This document shows positions 1 to 8,282 of a stretch of DNA of 64,000 nucleotides, piece after piece (within the stretch, counting starts at the first letter, position 1; each line of letters begins with the position of its first letter). The DNA lies in NCBI GenBank assembly GCA_944322095.1, contig CALUNU010000001.1:62001-126000 (forward strand), written 5' to 3'. The translations under genes and the position numbers were made by a program. Under the pieces are notes generated by a model. That model had not been told where the DNA came from. It saw only the letters and a list, made by a program, of their open reading frames with translations, and did no database searches. Source of the stretch: an uncultured Alloprevotella sp. Lineage in GTDB: Bacteria; Bacteroidota; Bacteroidia; Bacteroidales; Bacteroidaceae.

Positions 1-205
1 TGAGCTCAAAGCTGCCCGGCACGCGCTTGACGGTGATGTTGCTTTCGCGGACGCCGTATTTGCTGAACGTTTGGATGGCTCCTTGCAGCAGCCGGTCGGT
101 TATGTGGCTGTTCCATTCGGTTACGACGATGCCAAAGCGCATGTCGGTGGCATCGGGCACGGGGAAGGAGCCGCTACCGTCGAGAGAAAACTGTTGTGAC
201 GACAT
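1..205 (-). CDS. ribH: 6,7-dimethyl-8-ribityllumazine synthase, N-terminal part
   Basis: This is the first 68 codons of lumazine synthase, running off the left edge of the window. The enzyme condenses 5-amino-6-ribitylaminouracil with 3,4-dihydroxy-2-butanone 4-phosphate in the penultimate step of riboflavin synthesis, in the cytoplasm. Translating the reverse strand from the ATG at 205 gives a product starting [10 protein letters not shown]. It contains [14 protein letters not shown] (the usual beta-1 segment with the conserved W-N aromatic/polar pair) and, at the edge, VPGSFEL, a hallmark of the family's substrate-binding loop. The gene follows the TPR gene by 12 bp on the same strand and is probably co-transcribed with it. 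The C-terminal half, with the catalytic His, is outside the window. Confidence 0.9.
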   Translation of the reverse strand, partial: MSSQQFSLDGSGSFPVPDATDMRFGIVVTEWNSHITDRLLQGAIQTFSKYGVRESNITVKRVPGSFEL

Positions 206-217
206 CGTTGGCGCGGG

Positions 218-928
218 TTATTTGGATACGCGTTCGATGTATTTGTCGATCTCGGGAGCCACAGTTTCGCCCGTCTGAGGCTGGATGGGGGTGGAGAGAT
301 AAGAGGCGGGGTAGTTGGCCTTAATGCGCTGGTAGATCTTTAAAGCCTCGTCGTTCTTCTTCTGATGCTCGAGCAGCAGGCCTGCGCTGAGCAGGTAGCC
401 GGGGCTGAAGCTGATGTTGTCGGCCAGGTCGGCAGCTTTCTGGAAGGTGGCAATGGCTTTGTCCACCTGGTTGTCGGTGGCGTAGCAGTCGGCCAGCGCT
501 CCGAGGGCGGCCGGCGAGATGGTCTTGTCGTCCTGCACGTCGTAGGCTTCGAGATAGCTGATGGCCTTCTTCACCTGATTGGTTTTGGCAAAGCAGATGC
601 CGGCGTAGGCCTTGGCCACGTTGGCAGCATCGGTCATCGAATAGTTGTCGGCAATGGCGGCGTAGCCCGGGAAACCTTTCTTGTCGCCCTCGACGGCCGT
701 TTTGAAGTCGCCGGTCAGGAAATATTGTTCGCCGGTGGCCAACAGCGTTTGCGCCTGTTCCTCGCGCGGTTCCAGATAAAGGTACTTAAACGCAAAGAAA
801 CCGCCGATAATGACAATCAGTGCGACGGTAGCGATGGAGAGAGGCATCTTGTGCTTAATGATAAAGGCCTCCGACTGTGCAATCTTGTCGTTAACGTCCA
901 GAGACGCCTTGCTTTTCTGTTGGCTCAT
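218..928 (-). CDS. membrane-anchored tetratricopeptide repeat protein (YfgM-like)
   Basis: A 236-residue protein with a short cytoplasmic N-terminus, one hydrophobic segment at about residues 29-50 and a C-terminal region of TPR-like helices (about 60-220). Examples are the pairs around AKAYAGICFAKTNQ and AALGALADCYATDNQ. The topology (inside N-terminus, single anchor, TPR outside) is that of the YfgM/ancillary SecYEG-interactor group. Tetratricopeptide proteins bind other proteins; no enzyme motif is visible. The gene is divergent from recF and precedes ribH, a neighbourhood I recall from other Bacteroidales. Its exact role is not known from sequence. Confidence 0.75.
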   Translation of the reverse strand: MSQQKSKASLDVNDKIAQSEAFIIKHKMPLSIATVALIVIIGGFFAFKYLYLEPREEQAQTLLATGEQYFLTGDFKTAVEGDKKGFPGYAAIADNYSMTDAANVAKAYAGICFAKTNQVKKAISYLEAYDVQDDKTISPAALGALADCYATDNQVDKAIATFQKAADLADNISFSPGYLLSAGLLLEHQKKNDEALKIYQRIKANYPASYLSTPIQPQTGETVAPEIDKYIERVSK

Positions 929-962
929 GATATAGTTTTGTTTTCTGTTCAGTTTAGCAGCG

Positions 963-994
963 CAAAATTAGTACTTTCCACCTTACCCGCGAAA
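963..994 (-). promoter_or_regulatory. promoter of the TPR-ribH operon
   Basis: On the reverse strand a -7 box TAATTTTG (963-970) matches the Bacteroidetes TANNTTTG consensus. TTTC (991-994), 20 bp further upstream, serves as the -33 element. Transcription would start close to 957, leaving a leader of about 30 nt before the ATG at 928. Confidence 0.6.
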
Positions 995-1042
995 GAAAAA
1001 GTGCTTTTTTTTGCCTTCGTCCTTATTTTGCCGGCCGGGAAG

Positions 1043-1073
1043 TTGCCCGTCAGAGGGCTAAATTATAAATTTG
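1043..1073 (+). promoter_or_regulatory. promoter of recF
   Basis: TTG at 1043-1045 and TAAATTTG at 1066-1073 are separated by 20 bp, as expected for the Bacteroidetes housekeeping sigma factor. The predicted start lies about 10-15 nt before the recF ATG, so the leader is very short. Confidence 0.65.
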
Positions 1074-1092
1074 TGTCAAAAAAGAAGCCGGG

Positions 1093-2190
1093 ATGATACT
1101 TGAACGTATTTCCATCGTCAATTACAGAAATATAGAGGAGGCCACGCTCGATTTTTCGCCGGGCGTCAACTGCTTTGTGGGGGCCAACGGCATGGGCAAG
1201 ACCAATCTGCTCGATGCTGTCTATTATCTCTCGTTCTGCAAGAGTGCGTCCAACCCGCAGGATGGCGCCAACATACGCCACGGGGCCGGCTTTTTCCTGC
1301 TGCAGGGCAACTACCGGAGCGAGCAGGGCACCGAGGCACACGTTTCGTGCGCCGTAAAGGAGGGAAGCCCGAAGCGCGTGAAGTGGGACGACAAGCCCTA
1401 CCGCCGGCTTGCAGAGCATGTGGGGAAAATCCCGCTGGTGATGATTTCTCCCTCCGACTCGGCCCTCGTCGGCGGGGCAAGCGAGGAGCGCCGTCGCTTT
1501 ATGGACGTGGTTATCTCGCAACATGACGCGGCTTATCTGGACAGCCTGGTGCGCTATGGCCGCAGCTTGCAGCAGCGCAATGCCCTTTTGCGACGGGAAG
1601 AAGAGCCCGACTGGAACCTCATGTCTGTGCTCGAAGAAATGATGGCGCAGGATGCTGCGTTGATCTATCGGCGCAGGGCGGCTTTTACTGAGGTGTTTCG
1701 CCCGCTGTTCCGCGAAATTTACGCCGGCCTGTGCAACGGCGCGGCCGAAACGGTGGATATTGAGTATGTGTCGCACGGAGCGCGGGGCGACCTGCTGCCA
1801 CAGCTGCGCGACGGACGGGCAAAAGAGCGCATCGTGGGATATACGCTCCACGGCGTGCACAAGGACGAGTTGCAGCTCCTCTTCAACGGCTTTCCGGTGA
1901 AGCGCGAAGGCTCGCAGGGACAAATGAAGACCTATTTCATAGCCATGAAGCTGGCGCAGTATCTTTACTTAAAAGAGCGGGGCGAGCGCCGCACGCCGCT
2001 GCTGCTCATGGACGATATTTTCGACAAACTGGACGCGGGCCGCGTGGGACGCATCATCGATTATGTTTCGGGCAGCGCTTTCGGCCAGCTCTTCATCACC
2101 GATACCAACCGCAGTCATCTCGATTTGATTTTGGGTGCATCGGCGTGCGACTACCGTTTGTTCAACGTCAAAGACGGAAAAGTGAGCTGA
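1093..2190 (+). CDS. recF: DNA replication and repair protein RecF
   Basis: A 365-residue SMC-like ATPase of normal RecF length. RecF acts with RecO and RecR to load RecA on gapped single-stranded DNA. Walker A is GANGMGKT at residues 30-37. The ABC-type signature region lies near 120-130 (around SALVGGASEERRR), and Walker B with the D-loop is LLLMDDIFDKLD at about 303-314. The start fits the short leader and the typical N-terminus MILERISIVNYRN. The stop is followed after one base by the next gene, dciA, so the two are probably co-transcribed; coupling recF with a replication-initiation factor is sensible. Confidence 0.97.
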   Translation: MILERISIVNYRNIEEATLDFSPGVNCFVGANGMGKTNLLDAVYYLSFCKSASNPQDGANIRHGAGFFLLQGNYRSEQGTEAHVSCAVKEGSPKRVKWDDKPYRRLAEHVGKIPLVMISPSDSALVGGASEERRRFMDVVISQHDAAYLDSLVRYGRSLQQRNALLRREEEPDWNLMSVLEEMMAQDAALIYRRRAAFTEVFRPLFREIYAGLCNGAAETVDIEYVSHGARGDLLPQLRDGRAKERIVGYTLHGVHKDELQLLFNGFPVKREGSQGQMKTYFIAMKLAQYLYLKERGERRTPLLLMDDIFDKLDAGRVGRIIDYVSGSAFGQLFITDTNRSHLDLILGASACDYRLFNVKDGKVS

Positions 2191-2191
2191 T

Positions 2192-2482
2192 ATGGAGCGA
2201 CGGAAAGCCGAGGAGCTGGGAAGCGTCATTATGCGCTATCTTCGTTTGCAGGGGCTCGAAGCGCCGCTCAACGAATACCGCCTGATCGAAGCCTGGCCGA
2301 CGGTGGCGGGCAGCGCTGTGGCAGCCTATACGGACAGCCTGCGCATATATAATCAGAAATTGTACGTCAAATTGAAATCGCCGGCCCTGCGGGCCAATTT
2401 GATGATGGAGCGCGGCCGTCTGGTGCGCAGCTTGAACGAAGCGGTGGGCGCTTCCGTCATCGTGGACATCGTGTTTTCCTGA
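2192..2482 (+). CDS. DUF721 / DciA-like protein
   Basis: A 96-residue protein of the DUF721 family, whose better-studied members (DciA) help load the replicative helicase DnaB in bacteria that lack DnaC or DnaI. The N-terminal helix, the central IEAWPTVAGSAVAAYT segment and the closing beta strands (LRIYNQKLYVKLKSPALR) follow the family pattern. The gene starts one base after recF and ends before a strong hairpin. Family assignment is good; the helicase-loading function here is inferred. Confidence 0.8.
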   Translation: MERRKAEELGSVIMRYLRLQGLEAPLNEYRLIEAWPTVAGSAVAAYTDSLRIYNQKLYVKLKSPALRANLMMERGRLVRSLNEAVGASVIVDIVFS

Positions 2483-2514
2483 CCGGCCGGCAGAGAGCTT
2501 CTCCTGCCCCTTCG

Positions 2515-2561
2515 CAGCGCAGCCCGGAAACCGCAAGGACGCTGGTTTCCGGGCTGCGCTG
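2515..2561. terminator. 18-bp perfect hairpin between convergent dciA and lysA
   Basis: Arms 2515-2532 and 2544-2561 are perfectly complementary, with an 11-nt loop. There is no U-run on either side. It sits between two convergent genes and probably ends both transcripts, perhaps with Rho or by fold-back processing. Confidence 0.65.
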
Positions 2562-2581
2562 TATGCGATGACTCCGTCAGG

Positions 2582-3748
2582 TCAGATTTCGTCGTCAATA
2601 TAAGCCTGCGGCAAGTGGCGGCAGTTGTAGGTCGAGGCCATGACTTCGCCATAGGCCCCGGCGGAACGGAACGCCATCAGGTCGCCACGCGACGAGGGGG
2701 GCAGAGGCATGTCTTTCACGAACACGTCGCTGCTTTCGCAGATGGGGCCCACCACGTCGTAGGTTTCCGTGCAGGCTGCATCGGCAGGGGCCGACAGGTT
2801 CTCCACTTTGTGATAAGCCTGGTACATGGCCGGGCGTATCAGGTCGGTAAAGCCTGCGTCCAGGATGAGGAACTTTTTCGATGTGCCCTGCTTCATGTAT
2901 AGTACGCGCGCGATGAGACTGCCGCACTGGGCCACGAGCGAGCGCCCCAATTCGAAATGGAGCTGCTGTCCGGGCCGCAATTGCAGATGGTCGCGGAAGG
3001 TTTGGAAATAGGCGTTGAAGTCGGGTATGGGATGTGCCTCCGGGGCGTCGTAGTCGATACCCAGACCGCCGCCGACGTTGATGCTCTCCGTGCGGATGCC
3101 CGCTTTGTCGAGTTCGTCTTGCAGCTCGTTGATGCGGGCGCACAGGGCGGCGAAAGGACGCATGTCGGTAATCTGCGAACCTATGTGGAAATGGAGGCCG
3201 ACGTACTGCACATGCTTCAGGCGCGCGGCTTCGTCGATGGCGGCCTTCATGTCCTGCATGGCGATGCCGAACTTGTTCTCGTTGAGTCCCGTTGTAATTT
3301 TGTCGAGCGTGTGTGCGTCGACGTTGGGATTGATGCGGAAGGCCACGCACGCCGTCTTCCCCATTTTCCCGGCCAGCTCGTCGATGACAGCCAGCTCGGG
3401 AAGGCTTTCAACGTTGAAGCAGGCAATGTCGTAAGCCAGCGCCGTGCGGATTTCGGCGTCGGTTTTGCCCACACCTGCGAACACAATTTTGGCAGCTGGG
3501 AAACCATTGCTGACCGCCCGCTCTATTTCGCCGCCGCTGACGCAGTCGGCACCGTAGCCGGCCTGCGAAATGATTTGCAGCAAGCCCGGGTTGGCATTGG
3601 CTTTGACGGCATAATGAATGTGTGCTCCGCCGCATGCTTTTGCAGCGTTGGCAGCAGCTTCCAGCGTCGTGCGCAGCAGGTGCGTGTCGTAGAAATAGAA
3701 AGGTGTCGGGAGGTTCTTGAATTTTTCAATAGGGAATGTACCGGTCAT
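2582..3748 (-). CDS. lysA: diaminopimelate decarboxylase
   Basis: A 388-residue PLP enzyme of the alanine racemase-like fold III family. It decarboxylates meso-diaminopimelate to L-lysine in the last step of lysine synthesis. HYAVKAN holds the Schiff-base lysine (K49). HFHIGSQ, GGGLGIDY (phosphate binding), ELGRS and CESSDVF (the Cys donated to the partner subunit's active site) are all present. The ATG overlaps the stop of lysC by 4 bp (ATGA), so the two are translationally coupled. The pair makes the first and last enzymes of the pathway from one transcript. Confidence 0.96.
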   Translation of the reverse strand: MTGTFPIEKFKNLPTPFYFYDTHLLRTTLEAAANAAKACGGAHIHYAVKANANPGLLQIISQAGYGADCVSGGEIERAVSNGFPAAKIVFAGVGKTDAEIRTALAYDIACFNVESLPELAVIDELAGKMGKTACVAFRINPNVDAHTLDKITTGLNENKFGIAMQDMKAAIDEAARLKHVQYVGLHFHIGSQITDMRPFAALCARINELQDELDKAGIRTESINVGGGLGIDYDAPEAHPIPDFNAYFQTFRDHLQLRPGQQLHFELGRSLVAQCGSLIARVLYMKQGTSKKFLILDAGFTDLIRPAMYQAYHKVENLSAPADAACTETYDVVGPICESSDVFVKDMPLPPSSRGDLMAFRSAGAYGEVMASTYNCRHLPQAYIDDEI

Positions 3749-5070
3749 TTCTTGGCTGTGTTGAATAGTTTGTCGCTCAAAGCTTGCAGGGCGGCCTGTT
3801 TGTCGTTTTCACGGATTAGGAAAGAGATGTTGTGGTCGCTTGCGCCGTAGGAAATCATGCGTAACGGCACTTCTTTGAGCGCGTCGGCCACGATGCTCTC
3901 AAAGCCGGCGTGCGTCCAGGCCATATCGCCCACCACGCAGACGATACACATGTTTTCGTCGACCGTTACCGTTCCTAACTTCTTCAGCTCTTCCGTAATT
4001 GCTGCCAGCCGGTCTTTGTTGTCAATGCTGACGGTGACGCCAATCTCCGAGGTGGCCACCATATCAACGCTGGTGCGGTATCTTTCGAAGACTTCAAAAA
4101 TCTTTCTTAGGAAGCCTGGGGCCAGCAACATGCGGCTCGAAACGATTTTGATGGCTGTGATGCCGTCTTTGGCGGCTACGGCCTTGATGTTTCCGGGCAG
4201 CATTTCGTTGTTTATTATCGTGCCGGGCGCGGTTGGGTTCATCGTATTGAGCAGACGTACCGGCACATCGGTGAACCGTGCGGGCTGGACGCAGGTTGGG
4301 TGGAGGATTTTTGCGCCAAAATAGGCCAGCTCGGCCGCTTCTTCGAAGTTAAGCTGGCGTACGGGCGTCGTGTTTTCGACAAAGCGCGGGTCGTTGTTGT
4401 GCATGCCGTCGATATCGGTCCATATTTGGATTTCCTCGGCGCGCAGTGCGGCTCCGATGAGCGATGCCGTATAATCGGAACCGCCGCGTTGCAGGTTGTC
4501 GATGTGGCCTTCGTGATCGAGGCAGACAAATCCTTGCGTAATGTACAGATCGTACTGGCTGTTGCTCTTTAATATCGCTTTGAGCTGTTTTGCTATGTAG
4601 CTAAGCTCGGGTTCTTTGTTCTCGTCGAGTTTCAGGAAGTCGAAAGCAGAGATCAGCAGTACGTTGACGCCCGTTTCGCGCAGGTAGTTGGTCATCATGT
4701 TTGTGCTCATGATTTCTCCCTGGGCGAGTATGGCCTTTTCTTCATGTTCGCCGAAATCGGAGCTGGAAAAAGAATGCAGGTACATGAAGATTTCTTCCAG
4801 CAACTCCTTGGTCTGCTTTTTCATCTGCTCGGTGGAGTAGAGCTCGTCGACGTGCTGCATGTATTTGCGGCGCAGCCCGTTGATGACGTTGTTGGCAGCT
4901 TCGGGGTTTTTCTTTTTAAAGTAGTCGGTAATTTCGACCAAAGAGTTGGTCGTGCCCGACATGGCCGAGAGCACGACTATCTTTTTCCCTCCCTCGGTAA
5001 TGAGCGAGGCTACTTCCTTTATGCGTTGCGGTGAGCCGACAGAGGTGCCACCGAATTTCAGTACTTTCAT
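3745..5070 (-). CDS. lysC: aspartate kinase (monofunctional)
   Basis: A 441-residue enzyme that phosphorylates L-aspartate at the entry to the lysine, threonine, methionine and diaminopimelate pathways. The N-terminal kinase domain starts with KFGGTSVGSP (residues 5-14). GGSDYTASLIGAAL and the IWTDIDGMHNNDPR substrate-binding region follow. Two ACT regulatory domains occupy the last ~140 residues (around GITAIKIVSS and NMCIVCVVGD), which implies feedback control by amino acids. There is no homoserine dehydrogenase fusion. The gene is translationally coupled to lysA downstream. Confidence 0.96.
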   Translation of the reverse strand: MKVLKFGGTSVGSPQRIKEVASLITEGGKKIVVLSAMSGTTNSLVEITDYFKKKNPEAANNVINGLRRKYMQHVDELYSTEQMKKQTKELLEEIFMYLHSFSSSDFGEHEEKAILAQGEIMSTNMMTNYLRETGVNVLLISAFDFLKLDENKEPELSYIAKQLKAILKSNSQYDLYITQGFVCLDHEGHIDNLQRGGSDYTASLIGAALRAEEIQIWTDIDGMHNNDPRFVENTTPVRQLNFEEAAELAYFGAKILHPTCVQPARFTDVPVRLLNTMNPTAPGTIINNEMLPGNIKAVAAKDGITAIKIVSSRMLLAPGFLRKIFEVFERYRTSVDMVATSEIGVTVSIDNKDRLAAITEELKKLGTVTVDENMCIVCVVGDMAWTHAGFESIVADALKEVPLRMISYGASDHNISFLIRENDKQAALQALSDKLFNTAKK

Positions 5071-5118
5071 CTTTTTCGCGTGTTGTTAGTTATGGATAAT
5101 GTGAGCCGGCATTGCCGT

Positions 5119-5841
5119 TCAGTCGGTCAGGGGAGCGATGGGCTGCGACGTTTCCAGTTCGATGGGAGCGTTGTATTCGCCCGTCACTTCGTGGATGTGT
5201 CCGTCCTCGCAGCGATACACGATGCCGGGATACTGTTGCAGGAGGTTGAGGTTGTGCGTCACCATCACCACGGCGGTACCCTGTTCGCATATTTCGCGAA
5301 GGATGGCAACAATCTTCTTACCCGTTTCCTGGTCGAGGTTGCCCGTAGGTTCGTCGGCCAAAATGATTTTCGGCGTATTCAGCAGGGCGCGAGCTATCGA
5401 GATGCGTTGCTGCTCGCCGCCGCTGAGCTCGTGCGGAAAGCGGTCGGCCTTGTCGGGCAGTCCCACCATGTCGAGCACTTCGGCTATGCGGTTGCTCCGT
5501 TCGGTTTTCTTTTTCCATCCCGTGGAGCGCAGCACGAAGTTCAGGTTTTCGGCCACGGTGCGGTCGCTCAGCAGCTGGAAGTCCTGAAAGATGATGCCCA
5601 GCTGCCGTCGCAGGTCGGGGATGCGTTTCCGTTTCAGTTTGCGCAGGTCGTAGCCGAGGATAGAGGCTTCGCCCGTTTTGACGGGCAGCTCGGCATAGAG
5701 CGTTTTCAGCAGTGAGCTTTTTCCCGAGCCCACCTTACCTATTATATATACAAACTCGTTTTCGTCCACGTGGAAGTCCACGTTTTCCAAGATGGTCTTG
5801 TCTTCCTGCCGGATGTCGGCGGCTTTGAGTTCTATGAGCAT
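5119..5841 (-). CDS. ftsE: ABC transporter ATP-binding protein, FtsE-like
   Basis: A 240-residue ATPase. Walker A is GKVGSGKS (35-42), the Q-loop is IIFQDFQ (84-90), the signature is LSGGEQQR (139-146) and Walker B is IILADEP (159-165), followed by the H-loop in VMVTHN. FtsE works with the membrane protein FtsX to activate cell-wall hydrolases at the septum; the closely related LolD and MacB ATPases are alternatives. The start at 5841 (MLIELKAADI) was chosen over a longer frame because the upstream extension has no homology-like character and would run close to lepA. No ftsX is adjacent; lysC lies downstream on the same strand. Confidence 0.85.
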   Translation of the reverse strand: MLIELKAADIRQEDKTILENVDFHVDENEFVYIIGKVGSGKSSLLKTLYAELPVKTGEASILGYDLRKLKRKRIPDLRRQLGIIFQDFQLLSDRTVAENLNFVLRSTGWKKKTERSNRIAEVLDMVGLPDKADRFPHELSGGEQQRISIARALLNTPKIILADEPTGNLDQETGKKIVAILREICEQGTAVVMVTHNLNLLQQYPGIVYRCEDGHIHEVTGEYNAPIELETSQPIAPLTD

Positions 5842-5884
5842 GGTGAGGTATGTAATGAAGTCGTCTTGATGCTGTATGGGCGCG

Positions 5885-7666
5885 TCAGTCGAGCTTGAGC
5901 ACGGCCAGGAATGCTTTCTGAGGCACCTGTACGTTACCAATCTCTTTCATGCGCTTTTTCCCCCGTTTTTGTTTTTCAAGAAGCTTGCGCTTACGGCTGA
6001 TATCGCCGCCGTAGCATTTTGCCGTCACGTCCTTGCGCACCTGCTTCACGGTTTCGCGTGCTATGATTTTCGCGCCTATGGCCGCCTGGATGGCTATGTC
6101 GAACTGCTGGCGGGGGAGCAGCTCTTTCAGCTTTTCGCACATGCGCCGCCCAAAGGTTACGGAGTTGTCTACGTGCGTCAGCGTCGACAGGGCGTCCACA
6201 GGTTCGCCGTTCAGGAGGATATCCAGTTTCACCAGCTTCGAGGGGCGGAACTCGATGGGGTGATAGTCGAACGAGGCGTAGCCTTTCGATATGGATTTCA
6301 GCTTGTCGTAAAAGTCGATGACGATTTCTGCCAGCGGCATGTCGTAGTAGAGCTCCACGCGGTCGCCCGAGACGTATTCCTGCTTCACCAGTTCGCCCCG
6401 TTTGCCCAGGCACAGCGTCATGATGGAGCCTATGTAGTCGGTGCGGGTGATGATGGAGGCGCGTATGTAGGGTTCCTCGATGTGGTCGATCTCCGTGGCG
6501 TCGGGCATGCCGGCCGGGTTGTGCACTTCCTTCATCACGCCGTGCTTGTCGAATACGTGGTAGCTTACGTTCGGGACGGTGGTGATGACGTTCATGTTGA
6601 ACTCGCGATCCAGGCGCTCTTGTACGATTTCCATGTGGAGCAGTCCCAGAAATCCGCAGCGGAAGCCGAAGCCCAAGGCTACCGACGATTCCGGCGAGAA
6701 CGTCAGCGATGCGTCGTTCAGTTGCAGTTTTTCCAGGCTGGCCCGCAGGTTTTCAAAGTCCTCCGTTTCCACGGGATATACGCCGGCAAACACCATCGGC
6801 TTCACCTCTTCGAAGCCATCGATGGCTTTTTCGCAGGGGCGTGCCACGGCCGTAATGGTGTCGCCCACCTTAACCTCGGTGGCGGTCTTGATGCCGCTGA
6901 CGATGTAGCCCACGTCGCCGCAGTGGAGGACGTCGCGCGGCGACAGGTCCATTTTGAGCACGCCCACCTCGTCGGCCGAATATTTCTTTTTCGTGTTGAC
7001 AAAGAGCACGTCCTCGCCTTTGCGTATCGAGCCGTTCACAATCTTGAAGTAGGCAATGATGCCCCGGAACGAGTTGAACACGCTGTCGAATATCAAGGCT
7101 TGCAGCGGAGCGTTTTCGTCGCCCGTCGGTGCCGGTATGCGTTCCACGACGGCGCGCAGTATCTCGTCCACGCCCTGTCCTGTCCGTCCCGAGGCCCGGA
7201 TAATCTCTTCGCGCTTGCATCCCAAGAGGTCTATGATTTCGTCCTCCACCACTTCGGGCATCGAGTTGACCATGTCGCATTTGTTCAAGACGGGTATGAT
7301 TTCCAAGTCGTGTTCGATGGCCATGTAGAGGTTGGATATGGTCTGTGCCTGGACGCCCTGTGTCGAGTCCACCACGAGCAGGCACCCTTCGCAGGCTGCT
7401 ATGCTGCGGCTCACCTCGTACGAAAAGTCCACGTGGCCCGGCGTGTCGATGAGGTTGAGCGTATATTTTTCGCCGTCGAGCTCATATTCCATTTGTATGG
7501 CGTGGCTTTTGATGGTGATGCCCCGTTCGCGTTCCAGATCCATGTCGTCGAGCATTTGGCCCTCGGTCACCTGTATGGTGCGCGTACGTTCCAGCAGGCG
7601 GTCGGCCAGCGTGCTCTTTCCGTGGTCAATGTGGGCAATGATGCAGAAGTTGCGGATATTTTTCAT
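5885..7666 (-). CDS. lepA: elongation factor 4 (LepA)
   Basis: A 593-residue translational GTPase, full length for the family. G1 is AHIDHGKST (11-19), G3 is DTPGH and G4 is NKCD. The EF-G-like domains II, III and V follow, ending in the LepA-specific C-terminal domain with [20 protein letters not shown]. LepA binds ribosomes and affects back-translocation or 30S assembly under ionic stress. The gene stands between rfbC and the FtsE-like gene on the same strand, with gaps of 43-60 bp. Confidence 0.97.
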   Translation of the reverse strand: MKNIRNFCIIAHIDHGKSTLADRLLERTRTIQVTEGQMLDDMDLERERGITIKSHAIQMEYELDGEKYTLNLIDTPGHVDFSYEVSRSIAACEGCLLVVDSTQGVQAQTISNLYMAIEHDLEIIPVLNKCDMVNSMPEVVEDEIIDLLGCKREEIIRASGRTGQGVDEILRAVVERIPAPTGDENAPLQALIFDSVFNSFRGIIAYFKIVNGSIRKGEDVLFVNTKKKYSADEVGVLKMDLSPRDVLHCGDVGYIVSGIKTATEVKVGDTITAVARPCEKAIDGFEEVKPMVFAGVYPVETEDFENLRASLEKLQLNDASLTFSPESSVALGFGFRCGFLGLLHMEIVQERLDREFNMNVITTVPNVSYHVFDKHGVMKEVHNPAGMPDATEIDHIEEPYIRASIITRTDYIGSIMTLCLGKRGELVKQEYVSGDRVELYYDMPLAEIVIDFYDKLKSISKGYASFDYHPIEFRPSKLVKLDILLNGEPVDALSTLTHVDNSVTFGRRMCEKLKELLPRQQFDIAIQAAIGAKIIARETVKQVRKDVTAKCYGGDISRKRKLLEKQKRGKKRMKEIGNVQVPQKAFLAVLKLD

Positions 7667-7726
7667 CAGATGTCCTTTTCTTGAATGAGTGGGATGGAGT
7701 GGGCCGGAGGCTTTCCCGGCCGCGGT

Positions 7727-8281
7727 TCAGAACTTTTCGGCCTCGGCAAAGCTCACGGCGCGGTTCAGGTCCTTTTCCGAGAGCAGCACGCGCTCGGGGT
7801 CGGTGATGGGCCAGGCAATGCCCAGCTCGGGGTCGTCGTAGCGGATGCTGCGCTCGGCTTGCGGGGCATATACGTTGTCGACCTTGTAGGTGAAAACGGC
7901 CGTTTCCGACAGCACCTGGAAGCCGTGGGCAAAGCCGCGGGGGATAAACAGCTGACGGTTGTTTTCCTCGCTGAGCTCCACGGCCACGTGGCGGCCGAAG
8001 GTGGGCGAGCCGAGCCGCAGGTCGACGGCCACGTCGACCACGCGGCCCGTGATGACGCGCACCAGCTTGGCCTGTGAAAATTCGCCCCGCTGATAGTGGA
8101 GCCCGCGCAGAACGCCGAGCGACGACTTCGACTGGTTGTCCTGTATGAAGTCCACCGCGTGGCCTATATGGCTGTCGAAATCCTCCTTGCGGTAGGTCTC
8201 CATGAAGTAGCCCCGCGGGTCGGCAAAAAGGCGGGGTTCCAGGATCCATACACCCTCGATGTCAGTGGCTGTATATTTCAT
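7727..8281 (-). CDS. rfbC: dTDP-4-dehydrorhamnose 3,5-epimerase
   Basis: A 184-residue cupin of the RmlC family, which epimerises C3 and C5 of dTDP-4-keto-6-deoxyglucose on the way to dTDP-L-rhamnose for surface polysaccharide. Typical sequences are DPRGYFMETY, LRGLHYQ with the catalytic His (H62) and VVDVAVDLR with the conserved Asp. The start codon at 8281 is 1 bp from the stop of clpC. The other rml genes are not in the window, so the rhamnose pathway is split in this genome. Confidence 0.94.
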   Translation of the reverse strand: MKYTATDIEGVWILEPRLFADPRGYFMETYRKEDFDSHIGHAVDFIQDNQSKSSLGVLRGLHYQRGEFSQAKLVRVITGRVVDVAVDLRLGSPTFGRHVAVELSEENNRQLFIPRGFAHGFQVLSETAVFTYKVDNVYAPQAERSIRYDDPELGIAWPITDPERVLLSEKDLNRAVSFAEAEKF

Positions 8282-8282
8282 G

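Noticed and set aside
5876-7684. 602-residue forward frame opposite lepA
   Set aside because: Shadow of lepA; no recognisable domain.
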